This document shows positions 1-10,540 of a stretch of DNA of 64,000 nucleotides, piece by piece; position 1 is the first letter of the stretch, and every line of letters begins with the position of its first letter. The notes beneath the pieces are model-generated. The model had not been told where the DNA came from. It saw nothing but the letters and a program-made list of their open reading frames with translations, and ran no database searches. Source of the DNA: Ctena decussata (Eukaryota; Mollusca; Bivalvia; Lucinida; Lucinidae); assembly GCA_963989385.1 (NCBI GenBank), contig OZ022511.1, positions 7,192,001 to 7,256,000 of the forward strand, written 5' to 3'. Both the position numbers and the translations under genes were made by a program.

Positions 1-106
1 TTAAACCACACAGCAAAGACTGACCAGACAGGGTTGATGCACAGGGTGATCTGAGTCTTTGCGTGGCACACATGCCACTTTGTTGGTTTTGTCATGTCGC
101 AACTGA
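1..106. repeat. GAGCC palindromic element, right half cut by window edge
   Basis: It carries the right-hand half of the element (ACTTTGTTGGTTTTGTCATG with a decayed end GCAACTGA). The left half would be before position 1. It sits almost head to tail with the next copy. Confidence 0.8.
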
Positions 107-110
107 ATTT

Positions 111-346
111 GAGCCACGACATGAGAAAACCAACAATGTGGTTGTGCGCCCTGTGCAGACTCAGATCAGCCTGGGCATCCACCTAGTCTGGTCAGACTCT
201 GCCTTAAGTGCTTAAAGGGTAGCTAAGGGACCGAGCTACCTCCATGCGGACAGCGAAGACTCTGATCAGACTGGGCGGATGCCCAGGCTGATCTGAGTCT
301 GCGCTGGGCGCACGTCCACATTGTTGGTTTTCTCTTGTCGTGGCTC
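111..346. mobile_element. GAGCC palindromic element (MITE), full length
   Basis: It starts GAGCCACGACATGAGAAAAC and ends in the reverse complement (TCTTGTCGTGGCTC). The two halves are near-complementary over most of 236 bp, so the whole unit can fold back. No coding capacity. About 14 copies of this family occur in the window. Confidence 0.85.
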
Positions 347-364
347 ATTTATTTTTTCTCCAGA

Positions 365-560
365 TGTTTTAAAGGTTTAATATTTACATTATTGGTGTAT
401 TTACTGAAAAGCCCTATAGTAAACCATTGGAACGTAATGTAGTTTACATTCCAATAATTACATTGAGACACGCGACGTCAATGACGTAAAAATAAACAAT
501 GGCTCTCTACAACCTGATTGGACGTCAGCAACGTCATGACGCCATGCATGCCGTTCTGCT
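365..560. repeat. Dispersed repeat, first of two copies
   Basis: The block with TAATATTTACATT, AAAAGCCCTATAG, AACGTAATGTAGTTTAC and CGACGTCA recurs at 17590-17765 in the same orientation with scattered mismatches. Its class is not recognised. Confidence 0.6.
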
Positions 561-669
561 GTAAGTAAAAAAACTGTGTGTACATGTTTTACTGCTTCAA
601 TTTTAGCGCTTATATAAGATTTTTTCATGAAAGATTTGATTGCAACGGATGTAAATATAAGCAATGAAC

Positions 670-803
670 TTAATTTTTCTGATGTTTATCGAAGTGTAAA
701 CTACATTGGATCACTAGCAAAGTTTACATGAGCCCCTTCGGGGTTCATTTACTTTGCACGTGACCCAATGTAGTTTACACTTCGATAAACCTCAGAAAAA
801 TGA
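670..803. repeat. Fold-back repeat upstream of septin exon A
   Basis: A perfect 26-bp inverted pair (684-709 and 765-790) with additional inner pairing (ATGAGCCCC/GGGGTTCAT) and outer pairing. It lies in the septin intron, ending about 46 bp before the acceptor at 849. Confidence 0.8.
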
Positions 804-849
804 AATTCTTTCCTTAGTTGTTATTTGTACATGGCTCTTTCATTGCCAG

Positions 850-946
850 GCATCCATTCCATTTGCTGTTGTTGGCAGTAATACAGTGGTTGAGGCAGGG
901 GGCAAGAAAATAAGGGGAAGAATGTACCCATGGGGGATAGTAGAAG
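850..946 (+). CDS. SEPTIN2: Septin exon A: septin-unique element, first part
   Basis: The acceptor is TTGCCAG at 843-849 and the donor GTAAGA starts at 947. The exon opens in phase 0 and ends one base into a codon (V split G|TT). It encodes [13 protein letters not shown] and [12 protein letters not shown] long fold-back repeat ends about 46 bp before its acceptor. Confidence 0.9.
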
Positions 947-3900
947 GTAAGAAATTTGATTTTCCATTGGATAACAAAGACATAATTAAGGTGTATGGCT
1001 ACACTATCATGATTTTTTTGCCATTTTAGCAAAGGGAACAACTCTTGTGACATCCTGTTGGCTTCCCTGGAAAACAAAGCCATTTCAAAATGAAAGAAAG
1101 AGCAAATTCTTTTCTTTAAGAGTTGGCCCCCACTATGAGGGGAGGTATGACAGAAAACTATAGAGTTGCTGTCCCTGAAAGTGTACCAATTCTCCTTAAC
1201 TTAAATATTGAACAGAGTAATAGCCTGAGCAACTAGAATGCCTTTCTTGATTAAACTTTCATTTGTCTCTGCTTTGTAACATGTTATGTTCAGTATAGCT
1301 ATTAAGATGGCCATCATGCCCATATATGGTAAAATCCTTTAAAAATCTTCTTTAGCAAAACGAAGTGGCTGATGATTTTCAAACTTGGTAAACAGCATCT
1401 AGGACATACATCAAAGTAATATCAAGTATAACTGAAATGATTTTTATAATATGCCACGCCATTTCTGAATTTTCAGTTGAAAATCCACAACATTGTGACT
1501 TTATACAGCTCCGCCAGATGTTAATTAGCACACACATGCAGGACCTAAAAGACGTTACATGTGATATTCATTATGAGAATTATAGGGCAGAACATATTTC
1601 AGAACAAATGGGAACACAACGCAGAGACAGGAAGTAAGTTATTACGGTCATGACCCTTAAAGTGCCAAAAATGCAGATGACAAAATTTACTTCTGAAAAA
1701 TTTTGAACATTGTGCACCTAAGCTGTTTAGAGGCAAACAGTGTAGATCCAGATGAGGCAGCTCATAATGAGCTGCCTCATCTGGATCTAATTTGTTTGTA
1801 AATTAAAGTTTACTTTGTTTTTGGCTCTGTAGAGTTAACATGTTTAAGAAAGGCAGTTGTAATAAGATAAACATGCTATAGCCATTCTTATATGGTACAG
1901 ATTTAAAGTGCTTCATGTGTTTGAACACAGTATAGATCTAGTCACAGATGCTTTGGCCTGATATATGACTTGTCTAACCAAGCTCTGCAATGTGTGCCAA
2001 TTAGTTACAGTTTTACGAAACGTCATATATTTAGACCTATCTAAACCTTACCTTATAGGGTTGCTGTTAGGCTTTGTTAAGCCGAAAGATGCTTAATACA
2101 GACGTACAATTAGAAGGAGTTAGGTAACTGGTGTGCATTTTATGAAACTTCTTAAGGCTTAGATTTTTGTAAGTTCTATACAAACTATTAGGGAATATAC
2201 AAAAGTCTTAGTCTTAAGAGATGTCTAGTGACACCAGCACCAGAGATATTAAGCATAGTACCCATTAGACCAGCATGCACATTCAGAATACATAAAGTTC
2301 TGAAATAGAAAGTGTGCTTCAGAAAAGGCTCAGAATGTGTTCAAAGCATCTTAAATTCTAAAGTTTTCTTGGGAGACCCCTGAATCTCCCTTCGAAAAGG
2401 TGGTTACCCTTACTTGTGCATCTCCCCTGTTCTGTGTGTAATTATTTCTTTTTCTGACTATGCTCCTGTGTGTGCATTCAGTTGTTATAGTTTGGCAGTA
2501 CTGATTATCTTGTATATTTTCAGCAAATTAAAGCGGGATTCCACTCCAAATATGGAAGCAGTATTAGAAACAGACCTACTTCTACAACAAAAAGAAGCAG
2601 AGGTAAACTGTCTCATTGTCACACTTTTTTCCAGTGTATGAAGATATTCTGGTACACTGCCACATTTTCATGACGTTGCCATGTTTTATTGCCGTTTTAT
2701 CAATGGAGAACAACTTCCTTGACTTACTACTGTTAGCTTTTCTGGATAGCAAAGCCCTTCTCAAAATTTTCGACCTCTGATAAAACTAGTTTTAGTCTGG
2801 AAATTCCAACACCTTGTTTGCACAAAGGAAACAAACAAAGAAAAACAAAGAGTCTCAACTAAATCTGGTGGATTTTGCAGCAGCTACAGAATCAGAAAAA
2901 TAAAAGTATTTGAGTACTACACAGAAAAAGAGAACATTTTTTGTTATATATGAAATGTGTATCAACCTTTAAATGAAAGAATTTGCTCTACATGAGCAAA
3001 TTCGTTCATTTAAAAGCAGACTCCATGTAGGATGGCTTATGGTGTTCAGGAAGACATGGTAACAAAAATTGTCTACCTATGAAACAATGGAGGCAAAACA
3101 TGGAGACGTACTCATTTATCATTAAAACTGAAATAGCCAGTGGTTGTACAAAAAATAAATAAAAATCACATGTAATGAAAATGACTTTGATTGCGCTTAT
3201 GTGTAGTATTATTTCTATGATCAGATTTTGTCCCCCGCCTTTTCGAAGAAAAGCGAGGGGACATAGTATTCAGCTTTCTGTAGTTCTGAAGTTTCATACC
3301 TCCAAAGTTCTGTAGTTCCGTCCCTGCTTAACATTAGGGATCTGTGTGTGCAACTCCTCCTACAGTTTTTCATGAATTATTCTGAAACTTTGCAGGCTTT
3401 TTTCTCATGGTCTGTAGATGTGCATGTGATTTAGGGGTTGTGGTCTTATCATTTTTTGCACTTTTTCCTTTTTGCGAACCTAGTCATTTTTCAGCATCAG
3501 AAGACCTTTTTAGTACATACCTTGTGTGTGCAACTCCTCCTACAGCTTTTCGTGAATCATTCTGAAACATTGCAGTCCTCTTTCTCATGGCTTGTAGATG
3601 TACATGTGAATAGTGGTTATGGTCAAATTTGCTTGTTATATATGTAATTTACTGGTAGCTTCTGCAATTAATTAATGATTAATCTTTCAGTTGTTTTCAA
3701 AGTTATTGATCCTATGCAATGGAAGTTTTGTAGATTTATTTTAATATATTCCATATTTCAAGGACCCAAAGTAGCTCAGTAGGTTAAACACTGGCCTGCT
3801 AGATATCTAGCAGTCCTGGGTTTAGACCCACTGGAGGAATTTTTTCAGTCATAAATGGGGCTCCATTGCGCACAGGCTTTCATTATCACCATTCCGTCTT

Positions 3901-5824
3901 ACCGATATGACTGAAATACTGTTAAAAAGGACATTTAATCACAAATCATCCATCCATCATCCAGATTTCAATTTTGTTCATTAATATGATGAAAGTGTTA
4001 AGAAATCAAACTGTTCCAGTTTGAAAATAGTGCAGCTCCATATATTGTTGGAATTATTACATAGCCAGGTTGTAAAGATTGTAATGATTGAAACTATTTT
4101 TATTGTAATCTGTTCATATACTGGACAAAAAATGTTAAGGATCAAACATTAGACTGAAATTTTTATATTGAAAAAAATAATTTTCCAAAAATCATTTTCT
4201 TCTGTTGAATACATCTAACAACGCTGCAAAATATTGCATGAGACATATTGGAATCTGATCACGCGACATGCCAGCAGGAATGAATAAACAGGCATACCCC
4301 AAAATTCAAAGTGAAAATTGGCATATACACAAAAATGAATGTCCATCATTTGTGACTTTATCCATTCAAAATCATATTCAGTTCTCAGTGTGACCTCTAA
4401 GGGCCTGAATAACTGCATGTCAACCACTGGGTTTCCTTCTGGTAAATCCTCAGAGGCCCATTTAGGGACTCGTTTGCCATTTATCACGAAAGGCCTGAAT
4501 AAGCTCTCCTTGAGTTTCAGGAAGCCTCTCGTGATCAGAGTTGGCGGTGTAACATGTCCGAAGCATGCTCAATCGGATTCAAAACTTTTGATCAAATTGA
4601 CATGTCAGTGTGGGCGACTGTTTCTGTAGCTAGGTACTGGTCCACCATATTTGCCCTGTGATTCGATGATATCATCGCCAAAACCTCCAGCAAACGGTCT
4701 CGTAATTGGATAAAACATGTCATTCCTAGCTGGAACACCAATCAGGGAGCTTCTGTCTGGCATGCGCAAGTCCACACAGCTGCCAATTCAGATGCCGGAC
4801 CATACCATTACCCATCCTACATTAGACATGTTACATTCCACATGTTCCACAACATGATTTAATTCATAGTCTACACGACGTGTACCGAGCAGGTGTCACA
4901 CCCTTCTCCTATCATCGTGGATATCTTCATACTAATCTGGACTCATCTGTGAAAAGAACATGGGTCCAATGACCCAACTCCCAATTTGTGATTCTTTTTG
5001 TCGACAGTCGCCTTGCATTTCCATGGAATCGCACCACTTCTGGCCTCATAACCAGCATGCAAGTGCGCAAATTAGCTGTAAAGTCTGTTTCTGTTTTCTC
5101 TTAATTTGGTCCATTAAATCATTTTAATGGACAAAACATGCGCATCCTCACAGTGTTATTGTGATGAACCAGGAGCTTGGGACAGAAACTGTCATCCGCA
5201 TGGGCAAGTCTAATTGATAGCAAGTTTTAAATCTGATTGAAAATGCTTGCCAGATGTTACAACACACCTATGCTAATCACCAGAAGCTTCAGGAAACTCC
5301 TGGAGAGCTAATTCAGGTTTTTCAAGAAAAATGGCAAACAAGTCCCCAAATAAGCCTCTAGCCTTTACCAAAAGGGTACTGAATAGCTGTCATGCAGTTA
5401 TTCAGACCCCCCGAGGTATTGATGAGCTCTGGCAATGGTTTTGCATGGTTAAAGCCAAGAGTCATGGATATTCGATTTTGTGGTGATGCAAATTTTCACT
5501 TCAGTTTTAGGGATATGTCTGTTTATTCGGTTCTACTGGTGTGTCACGTGATCCGATTCCAATATTTTTCATGCAGTCCTGTGCGGCTTTGACAGCTGTA
5601 TTATACAGAAGAAAATTATTTTTGAAAAATTTCTTTTTCGTGTTTCAAGCTTCAGTCAAATATTTGATCCATAACATTTTTTCCAGTATAGTTTGTAAGC
5701 ATTAATTCTAAACATTTTCTGATTTTTTTAGATTCAACGAATGCGAGAAGTTATGAAACAGATGGAAGCTAAAATTCGCAGTCAAAACAGTCCACAAATG
5801 AATGGTCGGGTTGGAAATGTGTAG
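850..5824 (+). CDS. SEPTIN2: Septin, C-terminal four exons (SEPTIN2-like), gene continues upstream of the window
   Basis: Septins are filament-forming GTPases of the cell cortex and cytoskeleton. Joining 850-946, 1477-1633, 2524-2602 and 5732-5824 gives one open frame of 141 codons plus TAG, and every splice phase agrees. The product starts with a [12 protein letters not shown] stretch and RGRMYPWG, which belong to the septin-unique element after the GTPase domain. It continues with [16 protein letters not shown] and HMQDLKDVT, also septin hallmarks. It ends in a short coiled coil ([20 protein letters not shown]) and a tail finishing GRVGNV. The LLxxKEAExxRM pattern and valine-ended tail resemble the SEPT2 group best; SEPT4/5-type is the alternative. 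The GTP-binding exons (P-loop, G4) must lie before position 1. All four acceptors are AG, and the three donors are GTAAGA, GTAAGT and GTAAAC. Family call near certain; subgroup moderate. Confidence 0.93.
1477..1633 (+). CDS. SEPTIN2: Septin exon B: VENPxHxDFxxLRxML block
   Basis: The acceptor is TTTTCAG ending at 1476 and the donor is GTAAGT from 1634. It encodes [36 protein letters not shown] and a basic tail QRRDR. This is the end of the septin-unique element and the hinge to the coiled coil. It ends two bases into a codon, which the next exon completes. Confidence 0.93.
1743..1789. repeat. 47-bp perfect hairpin in septin intron (family H)
   Basis: Arms 1743-1765 and 1767-1789 are perfectly complementary around a single A. 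The tip sequence is GAGGCAGCTCAT-A-ATGAGCTGCCTC. Near-identical hairpins are at 6548-6592 and, with a changed stem, 47719-47783. Confidence 0.85.
2524..2602 (+). CDS. SEPTIN2: Septin exon C: linker and start of coiled coil
   Basis: The acceptor is TTTTCAG ending at 2523 and the donor GTAAAC from 2603. It encodes [13 protein letters not shown] followed by LLLQQKEAE. Length and phase (one base completing a codon, ending on a codon boundary) fit the neighbouring exons exactly. Confidence 0.85.
2968..3014. repeat. Short hairpin of the GAATTTGCTC family
   Basis: TTTAAATGAAAGAATTTGCTC pairs with GAGCAAATTCGTTCATTTAAA across a 4-base loop. Related inverted motifs occur near 8547-8604, 61833-61860 and 63680-63720. 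It is in the third septin intron. Confidence 0.65.
3228..3660. repeat. Repeat with two direct 90-bp units (180-bp spacing)
   Basis: Units at 3341-3430 and 3521-3610 share GTGTGTGCAACTCCTCCTAC and TTCTCATGG..TGTAGATG. Just upstream is a small hairpin-like CCCCCGCCTTTTCG..CGAGGGGACATAG, a terminus type common in such invertebrate repeats. Confidence 0.5.
3767..3965 (+). mobile_element. tRNA-derived SINE, copy 1
   Basis: The tRNA-like head has an A box (TAGCTCAGTAGGTTAA) and B box (GGGTTTAGACCC). The body has CCATTGCGCACAGGCTTTCA and ATATGACTGAAATACTGTT, and the tail has CAAATCATCCATCCATC. The same body occurs at 51328 and 53013. The tail resembles molluscan V-type SINEs, but that assignment is from memory. 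Confidence 0.65.
4119..5688 (-). mobile_element. Tc1-like DNA transposon with long inverted repeats
   Basis: The ends are TACTGGACAAAAAATG and its inverted counterpart, flanked by TA at 4117-4118 and 5689-5690. The two terminal arms (about 4119-4500 and 5340-5688) are inverted copies of each other with about one mismatch in five. The middle holds a decayed transposase on the - strand. Total length 1,570 bp. It occupies half of the last septin intron. Confidence 0.8.
4560..5075 (-). pseudogene. Tc1-family transposase remnant
   Basis: Read on the - strand in shifting frames, it shows VLFTDESRL (first catalytic Asp region), then [10 protein letters not shown] (the SVMVWGGI block), then PFAGGFGDD, then LNPIEHA (catalytic Glu region). 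The order matches DD34E Tc1 transposases, which cut and paste DNA at TA sites. The second catalytic Asp (QDNARPH in relatives) reads as a QGKYGGP-like segment and is lost. Several stops interrupt it, so it is inactive. Confidence 0.75.
5732..5824 (+). CDS. SEPTIN2: Septin terminal exon D: coiled-coil end and stop
   Basis: The acceptor TTTTTTTAG ends at 5731. The exon encodes [19 protein letters not shown] and a polar tail, with TAG at 5822-5824. A Tc1-like transposon ends 43 bp upstream, so the pyrimidine tract and likely branch region lie just outside it. The 3' UTR end is not resolved; AATAAA occurs at 6008-6013 and again at about 7217. Confidence 0.9.
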   Translation: MQRMREVMKQMEAKIRSQNSPQMNGRVGNV

Positions 5825-7819
5825 CCCATACTTAATATTGGCAGATAAGCCAAAATTTGAATGGTACTGATATTTTTACTGTCACTGGTGGGATTAGAAC
5901 CCACATGGATGTGGGTTCAAATTCAGCCAGGGACAGTCAAAATATTTGTCATGAATTATGTCTCCCCTGGTGTTCAAAAGACAAAAGGCATTTTCGTTCT
6001 TGTCTGAAATAAAGCTCATAATTCTATAGAAAAACAGAAGATATTTTTCAATGTTTGTTTGTTTCCAGGAAACGTGTTGTGGGGGCTCTGACATAAGAAT
6101 GAAACCCACAACATGTTTTGTGGAAAAAAAAATCAGCTTGCAGGAAATTGATAATTTAAAGAGAATCTACTGGATTTTTTTTAATGACTGTTTGAATGTG
6201 AAATATGTAGCGAGCTAAAAGTGCTTAAAAATTTGCTCCCCTTGGAGTAAATTCTTTTTTTTAAAAAGTATACCTCATTTAAAGGCCTGCATTGTTCAGC
6301 GAACCAAAAAGGAAGCCATAAAAGTTATTTAATATACCTAGTAAAAACAGCGGATGAATATGTAGGCGCACCAGTACACCTTAATGATATGTCTAAGATA
6401 TATGTTTTTTTCTATTTCTACATAGGAAAAATTTTGACTTTCCATTACATATTCTCTCCTGTGTTAGGAGAATCTTTTGGTGTATGAGCTACAAGATTAA
6501 TCACTTAAAGTGCTAGAAATAAAAACAACTGAATTGGCAAACAACAAAGATCCAGATGAGGCAGCTCATAATGAGCTGCCTCTTCTGGATCTACACTGTT
6601 TGTCCTCCAGTCTTTGAATTCTCAGTATGATATAGCTTGGATGAAATCGTTTTTGAAATTTTGCTGATGTAAATTTTGTTGTCCACTGTTTAGGCACTTC
6701 AGTGACTATGTATTGTGTCATATTTATTAGAAATTGTGTTCATGTTGTTCTTTATCAGTGTACGGTATTGTATATTGTTAGTTCTATTCATAAGCTGGAG
6801 ATTTTTTGTAAGATGAATGTAAAAGTGTTAAATTAGTTAATGTTATTTTCTGATTTTTAAGGCTCAGTTCAAAGCACAGTTAGCTTGATTAACAATGCTG
6901 TTAGTCAAGGATTCGTTAACTCTTCTAGAATCCATAAAATCAAGTGCATTGATATTTTATTGCTGGAAAAATTGTCAGGAGCTTTTGCCCACAATATTTT
7001 TTGGGCAAAAGATGCAGTGATTTTGCATACATCTGAAACTATAATTTTTCTTCAGCTTACATGATTGTTTTGAACATTCAGACCCAGATTATCTTCAGTG
7101 CTTACATCCTAGGTAATCAGGAGGTGACATATTCTAGAAATTACGTAGTTTAATTTAGTTGAGTGTTTGGAATTTTATTATAAATCTTGCACTCTGCAAA
7201 GGCTGCCAAATCTGTCAATAAAAGAGCAACATTACTATATGAAGTCAGATTCCAAATTTTTTTTTTTTTTTGATTTTGAAACTTTTCATCCAAACATTTT
7301 CAACGTTCTTTGTGATGTTTTTGAAAGTTTTTGCAATATCTACGATATTTTAGATCACTCTTTTGGCAGAAAGCAGTCTTTTTTTTCTCCTTTTTTTTCG
7401 AAATGTTACTGTTAAAATTCAAAGAAGAAGAACAGGTAGGTCTGAAAGGATAATGCAAAGCATAAAGGAACAGTCTGATCAGTATCTTCTCTGTGTGTTT
7501 CATTCCGTCTGCATCTTTTGAACATTGCTGTATATGAACATACTCTTGTATATGAGATACTTTCCTTACATATATTTATTTAAAATAGTTAAATGTAATT
7601 TTTTGTGTTACATTGTTTATACTTTTTTCTATCAGCTTTGTTGATTTATTATATATTTTTTGTACAAAAAGTGTACATTTTGTTGTGTAGGTATAGTTGT
7701 GAATGAAGTCAGTTTTATTGATTCATTGAATTCTTTCAGTCCTGTTTATTTTAATAGTATAGTTATTTATTATGTGACTTCGTATCTGAGAGTGGTATGA
7801 CTCCTTGCATGAAAAATAT
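5825..7819 (+). other. Septin 3' flank or UTR, no further gene seen
   Basis: AT-rich non-coding sequence follows the septin stop. It holds one H hairpin (6548-6592) and a T/A-rich stretch at 7250-7400. No convincing exon was found. Transcript data would be needed to place the UTR end. Confidence 0.5.
6548..6592. repeat. H-family hairpin, second copy
   Basis: Arms AGATCCAGATGAGGCAGCTCAT and its complement around a central A have one mismatch. It is followed by CTACACTGTTTG, which also flanks the first copy in inverted form. Confidence 0.85.
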
Positions 7820-8057
7820 GAGCCGCAACAAGACAAAACCAACCATTTGGCATGTGCCCTCAGTGAAGACTCGGATCAGCCTAGGCATTTGCCCAATCTG
7901 ATAAGAGTATTTGCGGTATGCATGGAGGTAGCTTAGTTCCATAGCTACCCAGCAAGCCCACAGTGAAGTCTCTGATCAGGCTGGACAAATGCCCAGGCTG
8001 ATCTGAGTCTTAGCTGGGTGCATATGCCACTTCAGTGATTTTGTCATGTCGTAGCTC
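7820..8057. mobile_element. GAGCC palindromic element
   Basis: It starts GAGCCGCAACAAGAC and ends GTCATGTCGTAGCTC. It is more decayed than most copies, with its central third substituted. Confidence 0.8.
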
Positions 8058-8183
8058 ATATAATAGAGGTCTTTGTTTGGCAGACAGACAAGACACAATT
8101 TTCCGAGGAATTCTTGTGAAATTGATGGCTTTCTAAATAGTGCTTGCTGTTAAGCCAAGCTATGCTTTGATCGTTCTTTATGT

Positions 8184-8419
8184 GAGCTGTGACCCGAGAA
8201 AACCAACAATGTGGTAGTGCGCCCAGCGCAGACTCAGATCAGCCTGGGCATCTGCCCAGTCTGATCAGAGTCTTTGCTGTTCGCATGGAGGTAGCTCAGT
8301 CCCTTAGCTACCCTTTAAGCACTTAGCGAAGAGTCTGACCAGACTGGGTGGATGTCCAGGCTGATCTGAGTCTGCACAGGGCGCACAACCACATTGTTGG
8401 TTTTCTCGTGTCGTGGCTC
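8184..8419. mobile_element. GAGCC palindromic element
   Basis: GAGCTGTGACCCGAGAAAAC at the left and CTCGTGTCGTGGCTC at the right. It is separated by only 126 bp from the preceding copy. Confidence 0.83.
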
Positions 8420-8546
8420 AATTGAAACATACCGTATTAATCCTGATAAATGCTCCTGCCTCTTTTTCTGAAAGTTATGTTATATGAACTTGCATGAATT
8501 CATGTTTGCTTCTCTGGATGAGGTAGCTCTTTGAAAATGGGGTCTA

Positions 8547-8604
8547 TTCTTAAAGGAAAGGACTTGCTTCTAGAGGAGCAAATTCTTTCTTTTAAGAGTT
8601 GACC
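8547..8604. repeat. Hairpin of the GAATTTGCTC family
   Basis: TTCTTAAAGGAAAGGACTTG is opposed by AGCAAATTCTTTCTTTTAAG around TCTAGAGG, imperfectly paired. The flank GGTAGCTCTTTGAAAATGG matches flanks of the 61.5-63.8 kb copies. Confidence 0.6.
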
Positions 8605-8723
8605 CCCCACGAAGAGCAAATTGTTTCCTTTAAGAGTAGACCCCTACTGAGAAGGAAGGCAAAAATAAAAGAGTTGCTTCCTCTGAGAGTTTACGCACCA
8701 CTTTATACCCTAATGTGCTTAAG

Positions 8724-8797
8724 TATTGGGACACCTAAAATAATAAATTTTCCATTTGTCCCAAATGGAAAATCCATTATTTTTAGGTGTCCCAATA
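8724..8797. repeat. Hairpin repeat, 74 bp
   Basis: TATTGGGACACCTAAAATAA and the complementary TTTTTAGGTGTCCCAATA enclose a paired centre (CCATTTGTCCCAAATGG). Confidence 0.8.
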
Positions 8798-8906
8798 TAT
8801 ATGCACATTACAGTAATTACATTGCATATCAGAGGTATTTTGGCAGTGGCTGGTTTACTACAGTAGTGCCCCTCTTTCACAAAATGCATTTCCTCAGGGA
8901 ATTTCA

Positions 8907-9105
8907 GAGCTCTAGATAAGACGGGTATTTGATGATAATTGAGGGATAATTTTCTTTATTTCCATTGAAACTATATGTTGTGACCCCTCATCTGAACCGT
9001 CACGTCGAGACGGTTCAGATGAGGGGTCACAATATATGTTTTTATGCAGAATTAACAAAAATTATCCCTAATTATCATCAAATACTCCCTCTTATCTAGA
9101 GCTCT
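8907..9105. mobile_element. Long hairpin MITE, family B (copy 1)
   Basis: Ends are AGCTCTAGATAAGACGGGTA and the complement CCCTCTTATCTAGAGCTCT. The inner stem reads TGTGACCCCTCATCTGAACC, its loop is GTCACGTCGAGAC, and it returns as GGTTCAGATGAGGGGTCACA. A second copy begins at 63911, and a relative with a different stem is at about 55560-55740. Confidence 0.8.
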
Positions 9106-9245
9106 GAATTTAATAGGATTTATACGGTATGTTATATGCCTTCAGTAGAATCTTCTCAGCAATGTAGTTATACTTTATAAATTTGGCTATTAAACTGTTT
9201 TTCTACCTGTAGAATGGCTCCTAAACATCTAAATCAGTCGTAATC

Positions 9246-9479
9246 GAGCAGCGACACGAGAAAACCAACAATGTGGTTGTGCGCCCAGCGCAGACTCAGA
9301 TCAGCCTGGGCATTCACCCAGTCTGATCAGAGTCCGCTGTCCACATGAAGGTAGCTTAAACCCTTAGCTACTTTTTAAGTGCTTAGGGAAGACTCTGATC
9401 AGACTGGGCGGGTGCCCAGGCTGATCTGAGTCTGCCTTGGGCGCACAACCACATTGTTGGTTTTCTCGTATCGCGGCTC
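9246..9479. mobile_element. GAGCC palindromic element
   Basis: GAGCAGCGACACGAGAAAAC at the left and CTCGTATCGCGGCTC at the right. The right-half core GACTGGGCGGGTGCCCAGGC is close to the apparent consensus. Confidence 0.85.
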
Positions 9480-10150
9480 AATTATGAAATTCTGCTATGA
9501 AATTGGGGTTTTCCCCTCTAAAACAGTCCCAGGCATCTAGATCGGTCTTGTAAGTTCCCATCTAAAACAATCCTAAAAAAATTTTTCTGTCACATAAGAC
9601 AGATTTAGATATTTGGGATTATTTTCGAAGTCAAAAACCTCCCATCTTATTACCAAAGAAATACAGTAATGAGAGACTTTTGCAAGTCTTGAATGGAAAT
9701 GTGCAAATTCATCAGAACCCACCAAATTCTAAAGCTTTGTGTTCATCTGAGCCATGTCATACAAAAGATGGCTTGGTATGACTGCAAACAGTGAAGACCT
9801 TAACCAGTCTGCTAAATCCATGCAATCTATCTAAAGCCTTCATTTTCTTGAAGTGAGTGAATTGCATCCAAACTTGCACAGGATATATTATTTGGACAGT
9901 CCAAGGAGTTGATCAGTTTTTTTAGACCTTAGTCTCATTTTCAAGATCAAAGGGCAACTTACAATGTTAAGTTTCTACCCAAAAATACAATTTTTCTTGA
10001 ACCAGTGGAGCCTTGTAGGACATATCATTGGGACAAGTGAAAGAGATGATTATGTTTTGGTGACCTTGACCCAATTTACAAGGTGAAGTCTTACAATGAG
10101 TATGCATGATATCTTTTGAACCAGTGAGTGATATTGTCAAACCTGGCCCT
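9480..10150. other. Non-coding, no gene seen
   Basis: Moderately AT-rich sequence with short matches to the CTAAAACAATCC motif also found near 17460 and 29340. Nothing coding can be supported. Confidence 0.5.
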
Positions 10151-10286
10151 GAGGTTATAAAGCTTGAGTACAATCTCAAACTCAAAATAAAGCACACTGA
10201 TTGGCTGCTTCCGAGCACATGCTCGGAAGCAGCCAATCAGTGTGCTTTATTTTGAGTTTGAGATCATTCTCAAGTTTTATAACCTC
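10151..10286. repeat. 136-bp near-perfect hairpin
   Basis: GAGGTTATAAAGCTTGAG and AACTCAAAATAAAGCACACT return inverted as AGTGTGCTTTATTTTGAGTT and GTTTTATAACCTC. The centre is GAGCA-CA-TGCTC. The inner 90 bp pair almost without mismatch, so one arm is probably a recent copy of the other. Confidence 0.85.
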
Positions 10287-10540
10287 GAACCCTGTTGCCA
10301 AACCTGCATGGATTACTCTTTGGAACAGGCTTACTAGCTGATTAGATTTTAGTGACCATTACCCCATTTTCAAGGTCACCTAAGGACTTTTTGTATGTTG
10401 CATTGACAACTTTTGACCAAGATTATATAATTCAGAGAAGATACTTTGTTGATTTTGATGTTAATGTCTTTGATCTTAATTTCAATGTCAATATATCATT
10501 GCAAATTGTGATGACAATGACACTGGGAGAGAAATTTAAT

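Noticed and set aside
3767..3840. tRNA gene
   Set aside because: A and B boxes are present, but the acceptor stem does not pair and a shared SINE body follows.
4339..4629. Open frames in both orientations at 4215-4629 and 5392-5592
   Set aside because: They are the inverted terminal arms of the Tc1-like element, not genes.
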